34,053 bases of DNA from the NCBI GenBank assembly GCA_000989565.1, contig LBOO01000011.1:1-34053 (forward strand), in the 5' to 3' direction. The stretch comes from Candidatus Peregrinibacteria bacterium GW2011_GWA2_33_10. GTDB taxonomy: Bacteria > Patescibacteriota > Gracilibacteria > UBA1369 > GWC2-33-13. The translations under genes were made by a program, and so were the position numbers. Below are positions 22,840-31,179 of the stretch, one piece after another. The notes beneath the pieces were generated by a model. That model did not search any database and was not told the DNA's origin. It saw only the letters and a list, made by a program, of their open reading frames with translations. The first letter of the stretch is position 1. Each line of letters opens with the position of its first letter.

Positions 22840-23535
22840 TTGAATACAGTAGTAATTTTACAACCTTCTTACATTCCCTGGCTTGGATATTTCGATCAAA
22901 TAAACAAATCCGACAATTTTGTATTTTTTAATGACGTACAATACACACGCAGAGATTGGCGCAACAGAAATAAGATTAAAACACTCGATGATCAAGAAAA
23001 ATACTTAACCATACCCGTCAATAACAAAGGCAATTTTTTTGCGTTAATCAAAGATATTCAGATTAATTATCAAGATAACTGGATTGCATCTCATTTGGGA
23101 ATAATTTCTGACAATTACCGAAAAACTCCATATTTTCAAGAATTTTACCCTATTCTGCAAAAATTTTTCTCCCAAAAATTTACATATTTAAGTGAATTGA
23201 ATATAGAAATGATTAAAACAATCTCAGATTATTTGGGCATAAAACATGTAAAATTTCATTTAAGCTCAAACCTCAACATCAGTCCTTATAAGGATCCGAC
23301 GGAACATCTGATTAAAATATGTCAAAACCTTAATGCCTCAGCATATTTAACCGGCGACAGCGCCCAAAGTTATCTGGACCATGAACAATTCAAAAAAACC
23401 AATATAAATCTCTTGTTTCACGGCTACAAACATCCTGAATACAAACAACAGGGAAATAATTTTCTTTCACATTTAAGCATAATAGATCTAATCTTCAACC
23501 ACGGACCGGAATCATTAAAAATTCTATCCGCATAA
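22840..23535 (+). CDS. WbqC-like family protein
   Basis: 231 residues. The N-terminus V-V-I-L-Q-P-S-Y-I-P-W-L-G-Y-F-D-Q-I (4-21) and D-V-Q-Y-T-R-R-D-W-R-N-R-N-K-I are hallmarks of the WbqC family, as is the late Y-L-T-G-D-S-A-Q-S-Y-L segment. WbqC proteins occur in O-antigen and surface-glycan clusters, often beside carrier-protein or amidation-type genes. A role in attaching amino-acid-like or acyl groups to aminosugars has been suggested, but I know of no settled reaction. It starts with TTG at 22840, 11 bases after the methyltransferase stop. Confidence 0.9.
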   Translation: MNTVVILQPSYIPWLGYFDQINKSDNFVFFNDVQYTRRDWRNRNKIKTLDDQEKYLTIPVNNKGNFFALIKDIQINYQDNWIASHLGIISDNYRKTPYFQEFYPILQKFFSQKFTYLSELNIEMIKTISDYLGIKHVKFHLSSNLNISPYKDPTEHLIKICQNLNASAYLTGDSAQSYLDHEQFKKTNINLLFHGYKHPEYKQQGNNFLSHLSIIDLIFNHGPESLKILSA

Positions 23536-23603
23536 AAAGCTTTTCTTTCTATACTTTTATGTTAAAATCCCTTCAGTGGCTCTTCACTTCTTAAAATTTT
23601 ATA

Positions 23604-24683
23604 ATGCAATCAGACGAAAGAATACATAAAACAATATCCTCAAAACAAAATACAAAAAAAACCATTTTAATCACCGGCGGCGCCGGATTTATCGGCAGCA
23701 ATTTTGTAAAATATATTTACAACAAATATCCTGATTGGCATATTTTAGTACTGGATGCTTTAACTTACGCCGGAAATCCCGAAAATATACCACTTGAAAT
23801 ACGAGAAAGTTCAAGGTTTGAATTTTGGTATGGATCAGTCACTCAACCTGCGATAGTCAATAAACTTGTGCCTAGAAGCGATATAATCGTCCATTTCGCG
23901 GCTGAAACTCATGTTGCCCGTTCAATTTATGACAACAGCAAGTTCTTTGAAACAGATGTAATCGGCACCCAAATAATGATGAATGCCGCTGAGGAACATC
24001 AAAAATTGGAAAGATTCATTCACATTTCCACCTCCGAAGTTTACGGAACAGCCGTAACCGATCCAATGAATGAAACCCATCCACTAGACCCAACCTCTCC
24101 TTATGCCGCAGCCAAATGCGGCGCTGACCGGCTTGTTTATTCTTACATGCAAACATACAAATATATTCCGGCATTGATAATTCGCCCTTTTAATAACTAC
24201 GGGCCAAACCAGCATTTGGAAAAATTAATCCCCAGACTTATCACAAATGCTCTTCAAGATAAAAATTTACGTATTTACGGAGATGGATTAAATAGCCGCG
24301 ATTGGATTTTTGTTGAAGATACATGCGAAGCGATCGACACTGCGATTCAAGCTGATATAGAAGATGTAAAAGGTCAAATTTTCAATATCGGTACCGGTAG
24401 AGATATCTCAGTTGAAGATGTGGCAAAAATAATTTTGAAAAATATTGAAAAACCCGAAACTCTAATCATAAAAATTCCTGAAAGGCCCGGAGAAGTAAGA
24501 AGACATATAAGCAGTACTGAAAAAGCTGAAAAAATATTAAATTTTAAAGCAAAAACTAATTTTTCAGAAGGAATTCAAAAAACCATAGATTGGTACAAAA
24601 TCAATAATCCTTGGTGGAAAAAATTGGAATGGATGAAAGAAGTTCCAATTAAACTTAGGGACGGGCAGATCGTAATGTATTAA
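23604..24683 (+). CDS. NDP-sugar 4,6-dehydratase (RmlB/LegB-like)
   Basis: An extended SDR. T-G-G-A-G-F-I-G (24-31) binds NAD. L-D-A-L-T-Y-A-G-N-P-E-N-I (50-62) is the dTDP-glucose dehydratase-type nucleotide strand. S-T143-S144-E145-V-Y-G and Y167-A-A-A-K171 are the catalytic residues. True RmlB has T-D-E; T-S-E is the form in LegB-like and GDP-mannose dehydratases. Later, R-P-F-N-N-Y-G-P-N-Q and G-D-G-L-N-S-R-D-W-I-F-V-E-D bind the sugar nucleotide. The product, a 4-keto-6-deoxy sugar, would feed the DegT aminotransferase 18 bases downstream. The N-terminus has a 17-residue polar extension. Confidence 0.9.
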   Translation: MQSDERIHKTISSKQNTKKTILITGGAGFIGSNFVKYIYNKYPDWHILVLDALTYAGNPENIPLEIRESSRFEFWYGSVTQPAIVNKLVPRSDIIVHFAAETHVARSIYDNSKFFETDVIGTQIMMNAAEEHQKLERFIHISTSEVYGTAVTDPMNETHPLDPTSPYAAAKCGADRLVYSYMQTYKYIPALIIRPFNNYGPNQHLEKLIPRLITNALQDKNLRIYGDGLNSRDWIFVEDTCEAIDTAIQADIEDVKGQIFNIGTGRDISVEDVAKIILKNIEKPETLIIKIPERPGEVRRHISSTEKAEKILNFKAKTNFSEGIQKTIDWYKINNPWWKKLEWMKEVPIKLRDGQIVMY

Positions 24684-24701
24684 TTTTTAACCTTAAAAAT
24701 T

Positions 24702-25838
24702 ATGAAAGTCGAATTCTGCCTTCATAATATAAACCCGGAAGATATTAAAAATGCTGAGAAAGCTTTAAAAAGCATTTTTATTACCACCGGAAAATGGGTG
24801 GAAGAATTTGAAAATAATCTTGCCCATTATGTTGGAGCAAAATATGGATTAGGCCTTATGAGCTGCACTCACGGTCTGGAATTGGCTCTCCGCGCATACA
24901 ATATTGGCCAAGGAGATGAAGTTATTACCACGGCCATGTCATTTATAGCTACCGCAAACGCCGCAGAGTATGTTGGCGCAAAACCTGTTTTTGTGGATAT
25001 TGAAGAAGATACCGGAAATATCGACGCAAATCAGATAGAAAAAACAATCACAAAAAAAACAAAAGCCATAATTCCGGTGCATTTATACGGCCAAATGTGC
25101 GACATGAAAAAAATCAAAAAAATCGCTGATAAGTATAAATTAAAAGTGATTGAAGACGCCGCTCATTGCATCGAAGGAAAAAGAGAAAATTATCAAGTTG
25201 GCGAATACGCTGATATGGCATGCTACAGCTTTTATGCCACAAAAAATATAACCTGCGGAGAGGGAGGAGCAATAACATTAAATGATGAAAACCTCTATAA
25301 TTGGCTAAAAAGTGCTCGCATTCATGGCATGGGCAAAGATGCCGCAAAAAGATATATCTTAAAAAAATATCAACATCAACAAATGGATTTCCTTGGAATG
25401 AAGGCAAATATGAACAACATTCAAGCCGCACTATTAAAAAATCAACTTAAAAACATTGATAGAGTTTTACCTGTTAGAGAAAAAATAGCTTCAATCTATG
25501 ATGAAGCATTCAAAAACGAATCAAAAATAACGCCAATAAAAATTCTTCCGGAATGTGTTTCTGCGCGCCATTTATATGTAGTAAAAGTTCCATCATCAAA
25601 TAGAGATCAGATAATAGATTACTTGCAAAGCCATAATATCGGTTGCGCGGTAAATTATCTGCCGATCCATCTAATGAAATACTATCGCCAAAAATACAGT
25701 TATAAAGAAGGTGACTTTAAAAAAGCGGAAAAATTCGGATCAGAAATTTTAACATTACCGCTCTATCCGAAATTAGGCAAAAATCAACAAGAATATGTTA
25801 TTTCCCAACTTTTGAAAATCGTCAAAAAATGCGCTTAA
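24702..25838 (+). CDS. DegT/DnrJ/EryC1/StrS sugar aminotransferase
   Basis: PLP-dependent sugar aminotransferase, 378 residues. F-I-T-T-G-K-W-V-E-E-F-E and C-T-H-G-L-E-L-A-L are the N-terminal signature and phosphate-binding loop. E-D152-A-A-H155 contacts the PLP ring, and S-F-Y-A-T-K181-N-I-T-C-G-E-G-G-A holds the Schiff-base lysine. It would add an amino group at C3 or C4 of the 4-keto-6-deoxy sugar made by its upstream neighbour. Its stop overlaps the start of the next gene by 10 bases. Confidence 0.93.
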   Translation: MKVEFCLHNINPEDIKNAEKALKSIFITTGKWVEEFENNLAHYVGAKYGLGLMSCTHGLELALRAYNIGQGDEVITTAMSFIATANAAEYVGAKPVFVDIEEDTGNIDANQIEKTITKKTKAIIPVHLYGQMCDMKKIKKIADKYKLKVIEDAAHCIEGKRENYQVGEYADMACYSFYATKNITCGEGGAITLNDENLYNWLKSARIHGMGKDAAKRYILKKYQHQQMDFLGMKANMNNIQAALLKNQLKNIDRVLPVREKIASIYDEAFKNESKITPIKILPECVSARHLYVVKVPSSNRDQIIDYLQSHNIGCAVNYLPIHLMKYYRQKYSYKEGDFKKAEKFGSEILTLPLYPKLGKNQQEYVISQLLKIVKKCA

Positions 25839-27613
25839 ACAATTTATTTAAAAAGAATTGGCTCTTTATCCTTACGATATTTTCCGTTACTTTTATCTTT
25901 TTTCTTTTTGATATTTATTTACTCGCGACATTACAAGATAATTACCACCCTTTTCTGATTGATGACGTTCCAAATAACTCATACTATCAATCTTATAATT
26001 CCATAACAACAAAAGAAGCTCTTGAAGGCAAATCCTTCCCCTCTGACCCTTATGTTTTTGAAAATAAAGACAAATTCATATATTTCCCTTTATTTCAAGC
26101 ATTTTTTATTGGAAAAATTGGAAGTTTGCTGCATTTGGATTTATTTGGCACTTATGTGGTAACAAAAATTATATTTTCCATTCTATTAAGTTTAAGCAGT
26201 TTTTTATTTATTGAATATTTCACGAAATCCAAGTTAATCGCTTTTCTTGGAACTCTTTCTCTTTGTTTCGGTTTGGAAATGCTATGGGATCGAACTACAT
26301 TGATTCCAAAAATCATTATTTATTTTCTAACCGGAAATAAACCTTTGGATATGCTGGAACTATCCACGTTTCCGGTCCCTCTGCTGCCATTATCTCTTTT
26401 ACTCTTACAGCTAACTTATAGTGCTGAAATTTTTTTCTCAGACAAAAAAATCAATTGGATTAATAATTTAATTATTGGATTGGCATGGGGAATAATGGGA
26501 TATTTGCAATTTTTTTACTGGCTGTTTTTTTTCCTTTTCTATCCTCTTTTTTCTTTATATTTCATCTGGACAAAAAAATATACACATGTAAAAAACATTA
26601 TTATTCAGGCTATAATTGCGATTCTGGCTTCAATTCCTCTAATATTTAATATTTTATTAATTCAATCCAATGAAATAGCTGTACGCGGAGGAGTAATTTT
26701 TAATCACAAGCCAAATCTGGACTTTTTAATTGTGTCCTTTTTATTGATTTTTATAATAACATACATACGCAAAGATAAAAATTTCTATTTTCTCTTAAGT
26801 ATTTTTTTAGCCACAATTTTAGGAATGAATTTACAAGTAATAATTGGACAAAACATTCAAATTGACCATTGGCACATGCGCGTAACTCGCCCTTTTGCGA
26901 TTATATGCGCTTTTATTCTTTTTCATCGATTTCAATTTATTAAAATCCCTCTGAACGGAATTAAAAAATTATTGAAATTAATTTCAAAACCAGCGATTTC
27001 ACTAAGTTTAAGCCTGATATTCTTTCTAATTATAATCATCAACGCTTCATTTATTCAGATAACCGCCGCTCAATATTATAAAAACAAAATTACAACATTC
27101 AACAATACTTATTATTCTTCATTGGAATGGCTTTCCAACAACTCTCAAAAAAACGATGTAATTTTATCTTCCCCATATACAAGCATGTTAATACCTTTAT
27201 ATACTGACTCTTATTCCTACTTGGCCTCCGGTTACAGTTTCAGTTCTGAAGAAGAAATAATAGATCGCGCGGCCATATATTTCGCTTTAATAAAAATAGA
27301 GAAAGAAAAAATCATAGAATTATTAAATACCAGAAAAACACAAAGATTCTTTTTTAATGATCAATATTATCCCGGCCACATAAACGGTGAAGATAGAAAA
27401 ATGACTCCAAAAATTTTTCAAAAAGTGATTGATAAATATAATTACTACTTAACTCAAGATTTGGAAAAAGCCATAAACAAATATAAAATTAATTACTTCT
27501 ACATTGATCAAAATACAGCGAAAATTAATAATCGAGATTTTACTGAATTTAAATTTTTAAAATTGGTATACGAAGACAAAGAAAATAAAATATATGAGAC
27601 AAATAATCTATAA
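25829..27613 (+). CDS. large polytopic membrane protein, GT-C glycosyltransferase-like
   Basis: 594 residues: about ten to twelve membrane helices to residue ~415, then a soluble domain of ~180 residues outside the membrane. The first external loop holds F-L-I-D45-D46-V-P, in the place where polyprenyl-phosphate-sugar-using GT-C enzymes (oligosaccharyl- and mannosyltransferases) have an acidic pair. The soluble tail contains S-L-E-W-L-S-N-N and N-D-V-I-L-S-S-P, a pattern common in such proteins. It probably transfers the finished sugar from the lipid carrier supplied by the GT2 enzyme at 11656. The call rests on topology, not on a family signature. It converges on the next gene with a 6-base overlap. 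Confidence 0.7.
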   Translation: MRLNNLFKKNWLFILTIFSVTFIFFLFDIYLLATLQDNYHPFLIDDVPNNSYYQSYNSITTKEALEGKSFPSDPYVFENKDKFIYFPLFQAFFIGKIGSLLHLDLFGTYVVTKIIFSILLSLSSFLFIEYFTKSKLIAFLGTLSLCFGLEMLWDRTTLIPKIIIYFLTGNKPLDMLELSTFPVPLLPLSLLLLQLTYSAEIFFSDKKINWINNLIIGLAWGIMGYLQFFYWLFFFLFYPLFSLYFIWTKKYTHVKNIIIQAIIAILASIPLIFNILLIQSNEIAVRGGVIFNHKPNLDFLIVSFLLIFIITYIRKDKNFYFLLSIFLATILGMNLQVIIGQNIQIDHWHMRVTRPFAIICAFILFHRFQFIKIPLNGIKKLLKLISKPAISLSLSLIFFLIIIINASFIQITAAQYYKNKITTFNNTYYSSLEWLSNNSQKNDVILSSPYTSMLIPLYTDSYSYLASGYSFSSEEEIIDRAAIYFALIKIEKEKIIELLNTRKTQRFFFNDQYYPGHINGEDRKMTPKIFQKVIDKYNYYLTQDLEKAINKYKINYFYIDQNTAKINNRDFTEFKFLKLVYEDKENKIYETNNL

Positions 27614-28750
27614 CGCATATCCGCCATAAAAAATCTTTAAAAAATAATAGCTTCCGGCTAAAAAATGCATAAAAAACACTAAACCGAGAAAAATCGCATT
27701 AAACGTAAAAAATTTAATTTTTTCCCTGTTTGCAGCCAATATTTTTAAAAATAAAATAGTAGAATAAATAAACAAATTCTGCACTCCGATTTGAAAACCT
27801 AAAGCCCAATCATCAACAATTACTGAATTCCTGAATAAACAGAACAAAACTGCCCCTGAAATTAAAATCAACCATGAAATGAACAAATAACCGTTTTTTG
27901 CAAATTCAGTATAAATCAGAGTCAAAACCAAAGGGAATAAAACAGCCAAAAATAAACTTAAAAGAAAACCATCGGAAGCCCATCCCCAAAAACTGAATTT
28001 ATCAATAATAATAGATTTTTCATTCAATAAATATAAAGATGGAAAAAGAATTAAAAAAGCTCTTAAAAAAGAATTAAATAAATTTTTCTTATATTTTACC
28101 AATAAATAAACAAAAATTGCCGGAATAAAAGCAAGAATGAAATTTGGCATTATCCAAACGGATAAAAACAACAAAATTGCCGCTGCGTAAGAATATTTTT
28201 TTTGCTTTTCTTTATTTTTTTCATTAAAAGCATTTACAAAATAATAGATTCCTAATAAAGCGAACGGTTTTATTATAATCAAAATCGGGTTATCCCAAAC
28301 ATTAACCCCTGTTTTATCAATAAAATTATTTTTTATAAAAAAAGGCGCATAAATACTCGACAATAAAAGCATTATAAAAGTTAAAGCCAAATAAAAATAA
28401 TTACTATACTTGTCTTTTAATGACTTTTTAAATATAAAATAAATACTGCAAGCTAAAAATAAAAAAGCGAATGTAAGGATTATTATCGCTGAATAATTAT
28501 TTCCTGAATTTAAAATATAATTCGTAAATTTTATAATATAAATAAATGATGAATTATTATCTGATTTTACCTTTTCCATATCTGAATTTAAAGAATCATT
28601 AATGTGTTGTGAAAGTTTTGAAGAATAAACCTGATGTCCATTATTGTCTTTAAAATCAAAAGCTTGGTGATAGAAAACCACATAAGAAATAATAACAGCA
28701 AAAAACAGCGCTCCGATGTAAGGTAGTTTTTTTAGTAAAAAATTGAACAT
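27608..28750 (-). CDS. polytopic membrane protein of unknown function
   Basis: 380 residues with ten or so hydrophobic helices and one larger external loop after helix 1 (about 28-80: F-D-F-K-D-N-N-G-H-Q-V-Y-S and following). No catalytic motif is recognised. The layout (helix, ~50-residue exterior loop, many helices) is similar to GT-C-type membrane proteins, but the conserved acidic residues are not evident. Its 3' end overlaps the convergent GT-C-like gene by 6 bases (27608-27613). Confidence 0.7.
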   Translation of the reverse strand: MFNFLLKKLPYIGALFFAVIISYVVFYHQAFDFKDNNGHQVYSSKLSQHINDSLNSDMEKVKSDNNSSFIYIIKFTNYILNSGNNYSAIIILTFAFLFLACSIYFIFKKSLKDKYSNYFYLALTFIMLLLSSIYAPFFIKNNFIDKTGVNVWDNPILIIIKPFALLGIYYFVNAFNEKNKEKQKKYSYAAAILLFLSVWIMPNFILAFIPAIFVYLLVKYKKNLFNSFLRAFLILFPSLYLLNEKSIIIDKFSFWGWASDGFLLSLFLAVLFPLVLTLIYTEFAKNGYLFISWLILISGAVLFCLFRNSVIVDDWALGFQIGVQNLFIYSTILFLKILAANREKIKFFTFNAIFLGLVFFMHFLAGSYYFLKIFYGGYAL

Positions 28751-28759
28751 TTTAAAGAC

Positions 28760-28788
28760 TTTAGAAAAATTGAAAAAAATGATATAAT
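28760..28788 (+). promoter_or_regulatory. sigma70-like promoter for the Na/Pi cotransporter gene
   Basis: TTTAGA (28760-28765, four of six consensus bases) and a perfect TATAAT (28783-28788) are 17 bases apart. The ATG follows at 28811, 22 bases after the -10 element. Confidence 0.55.
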
Positions 28789-28810
28789 TCCTTGAATAAA
28801 TTAATCAAAT

Positions 28811-30472
28811 ATGTTCAAAGAATCAATATTTCTTGTTGTCGGAGGATTAGGATTATTTCTTTACGGAATCAATCTTCTCTCAAACGGCCTGCAAAAAGCT
28901 TCCGGAAACAGCTTTCGAAAAATATTGGAAACTATCACCAAAAACTCCATTGCCGGCATCTTTTTGGGATTTTTATTAACAGTATTGATTCAGTCCTCAA
29001 GTGCGGTTTCAGTAATGACGATCAGTTTTGTAAATGCCGGTTTATTCACATTAAAACAAGCGATCACCATCATTATCGGATCGAATATCGGCACTACGGT
29101 CACGGCTTGGATAGTTGCTTCCATCGCGAAATTCAATCTCTTGGATTTTTTGCTTCCTCTAATTGGAATCGGCTACATACTGCGCTTTTTCATCAAAAAC
29201 AAAAAATTCAAGCTGATTGGTGAAGTTATGTTAGGATTTGGAATATTATTTTTAGGATTGGATTTTATGAAAGAAGCCGGAGAACCGATCAAGCAAAGTG
29301 AAACAATAAAAACATTCTTAAGCACGATTTCAAATTATCCTTTATTGGGAATTCTGGCGGGAATTATAATTACCATAATAGTTCAAAGTTCCAGCGCTTC
29401 AATCGCGATAATTCAAACAATGGCTTGGAACGGAATCATTAATTTTGAATTTTCTTTAGCTTTTATTCTCGGAGCCAATATCGGCACAACGATAACCGGT
29501 CAAATTGGAAGCATCGGAACCAATAACGCAGCCAAAAAAACCGCTCTGGCAAACACAATAATTAAAGTATTGGGTACATCATATTTTATCATTTTTTTAT
29601 ACAACGGATATTTCCAAAAAGCCGCAGAAATGCTCGTTCCGGGCGATTTAAACAAAGAGAATATAATGATCCACATTGCCGCGGCTCATACCCTGTTTAA
29701 TGTTATTAATACAATAATTTTTATACCTTTAATTAATATCATTACCAAATTATGTAATCTTATAATTAAAGACAGAAATGAAAAACAAACAAAAGAAGCT
29801 TTATTTTTAAACACAAAATTATTATCCACGCCAACCTTGGCTTTGGAACAAGTGAAAAAAGAATTGATCCGAATGGCGCGAATATGCCAAAAATCTTTTC
29901 AAGAGGCGAACAAATACTTAAGCATTAACAAAAAAAAATACAATCCAAACAATGTTTTTAGCAGAGAAAACAAAATTGATAAACTGCAGAGTGAAACAGT
30001 CCAATATCTTATAGAAATCCAAGAACGCGCTCTCCTTAAAGAAGAAGCTCAGCAAATCCCATGCTATATCCATTCCATAAATGATTTGGAAAAAATAAGT
30101 GATTATATAGAAGATATAGTAAATATTAACATAAAAAACACAAAAATAAATTACCGGCCTCAAACATATCAACAATTGAAAAAAATCTATAAAAAAATCA
30201 ATTCATTATTTAAAAACATCATAGAATCCTTATATAACAGCAAAAAAATCAATATAAAATCTTCATACTCGACAATTGCCAACTTCAAAATTATTGAAAA
30301 CGAATTTCGCGACAATTTAATCAACAACAATCTGTCCAAAAACGAAAACAAAGAACTGGCCGCGCTCTTTGATCTTCTATTTGCATTCAACAAAATCGTC
30401 AGCCACCTAAAAAACATCGCCCAAACAATAGAACGAGATTACCAATGGAGCGAAGACAAAAATAGCAGGTAA
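28811..30472 (+). CDS. Na+/phosphate cotransporter family protein (NptA/YjbB-like) with PhoU-like tail
   Basis: 553 residues. Two inverted membrane repeats each carry the QSSS motif of the family: Q61-S-S-S-A and Q192-S-S-S-A. Each is followed by a G-S/A-N-I-G-T-T motif (90-96 and 221-227). The C-terminal 200 residues are soluble and helical with E-R-A-L-L-K-E-E and I-N-D-L-E-K-I-S-D-Y-I-E-D-I-V, a PhoU-like pattern. It imports phosphate with sodium, or exports phosphate, at the cytoplasmic membrane. It stands alone with its own promoter. Confidence 0.93.
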   Translation: MFKESIFLVVGGLGLFLYGINLLSNGLQKASGNSFRKILETITKNSIAGIFLGFLLTVLIQSSSAVSVMTISFVNAGLFTLKQAITIIIGSNIGTTVTAWIVASIAKFNLLDFLLPLIGIGYILRFFIKNKKFKLIGEVMLGFGILFLGLDFMKEAGEPIKQSETIKTFLSTISNYPLLGILAGIIITIIVQSSSASIAIIQTMAWNGIINFEFSLAFILGANIGTTITGQIGSIGTNNAAKKTALANTIIKVLGTSYFIIFLYNGYFQKAAEMLVPGDLNKENIMIHIAAAHTLFNVINTIIFIPLINIITKLCNLIIKDRNEKQTKEALFLNTKLLSTPTLALEQVKKELIRMARICQKSFQEANKYLSINKKKYNPNNVFSRENKIDKLQSETVQYLIEIQERALLKEEAQQIPCYIHSINDLEKISDYIEDIVNINIKNTKINYRPQTYQQLKKIYKKINSLFKNIIESLYNSKKINIKSSYSTIANFKIIENEFRDNLINNNLSKNENKELAALFDLLFAFNKIVSHLKNIAQTIERDYQWSEDKNSR

Positions 30473-30484
30473 GATAATGTTTAC

Positions 30485-30838
30485 TTACCGCACAACCACT
30501 TTCCCTCTCACCTTCTTATCCAACACATCATACACATCAAATTCTCCGCTTGATTCAAATTTATATGTCCAACTCTGGCCTCTTTGTAAAGGAATACCGC
30601 CCTGATCACCAATCACAACTTGATGAATTTGATCATCTTCATTAAAAAAAATCACACTATCGTTTAAATTGATTTCAATCTTTTCCGGATCCAATTTATT
30701 CATGGAAAATACCATGGTTACGGTTTTCTCCTCCTTATTCATATCTTTTTTCACCGCCACTCGAGATTCTTTGGAAAACAAACTGCAAGAAGAAAAAATA
30801 AAAATACATAAAAACAGAACTAACAATAACTTTTTCAT
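30485..30838 (-). CDS. small lipoprotein with cupredoxin-like fold lacking most copper ligands
   Basis: 117 residues. The signal peptide ends with lipobox I-F-S-S-C18. The mature part reads P-E-K-I-E-I-N-L-N-D-S-V-I-F-F-N-E-D-D-Q-I-H72-Q-V-V, as in plastocyanin-like proteins (N-x-D-x-x-x-H). The C-terminal strand F-D-V-Y-D-V-L-D-K-K-V-R-G-K-V-V-V has the usual shape, but no Cys, His or Met where the C-x-x-H-x-x-x-M ligands belong. Only H72 remains, so classical type 1 copper binding is unlikely. It converges on the phosphate transporter gene (12 bases between stops). Confidence 0.75.
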   Translation of the reverse strand: MKKLLLVLFLCIFIFSSCSLFSKESRVAVKKDMNKEEKTVTMVFSMNKLDPEKIEINLNDSVIFFNEDDQIHQVVIGDQGGIPLQRGQSWTYKFESSGEFDVYDVLDKKVRGKVVVR

Positions 30839-31179
30839 AAATCTTTTATTTAAATATTAAAAAAAATAAAAAAACTTTCAGAATAAAACAAGAAAATAAT
30901 AATTCGTAATTTAAAAAAAAGAAACACTTCCAAACTTTTTATGTATTATAAATAAATTTAACCTTTAAAAAAAATCCTCTTTTCAATATATTGAATAAGT
31001 ATACTTCTTCGCTTTTAATTTCCTGTATCCAATCTTCGCTAAAGCTCCGAAAGACAAGCAATGCTGCGAAGCTATCCTTAAATTTATGCATAGCTTAAGG
31101 ATAAAACTTCGGAGCATATACTGCTTAAATTTTAGTTTTTAAAGCGGAACAGTATAAAAAAAATGTAATTCTTTCTTGC
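30839..31179. other. AT-rich intergenic region with palindromes
   Basis: No gene is seen. It contains two short perfect palindromes, TTCAATATATTGAA (30982-30995) and AAGTATACTT (30997-31006), which could be operators. The nested hairpin at 31044-31115 follows. A possible -10 TATAAA at 31153-31158 precedes the nucleotidyltransferase gene, but no good -35 matches it. Confidence 0.5.
31044..31115. repeat. nested hairpin element
   Basis: The outer stem GCTCCGAA (31044-31051) pairs with TTCGGAGC (31108-31115). The inner stem TATCCTTAA (31073-31081) pairs with TTAAGGATA (31095-31103). The segment is richer in GC than its surroundings. It looks like a dispersed repeat or structured RNA; I see no second copy in the window. 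Confidence 0.6.

Noticed and set aside
28792-29223. 143-residue open frame overlapping the start of the Na/Pi cotransporter
   Set aside because: It is in another frame of a gene with clear family motifs, and its His/Arg-rich composition is typical of a shadow frame.
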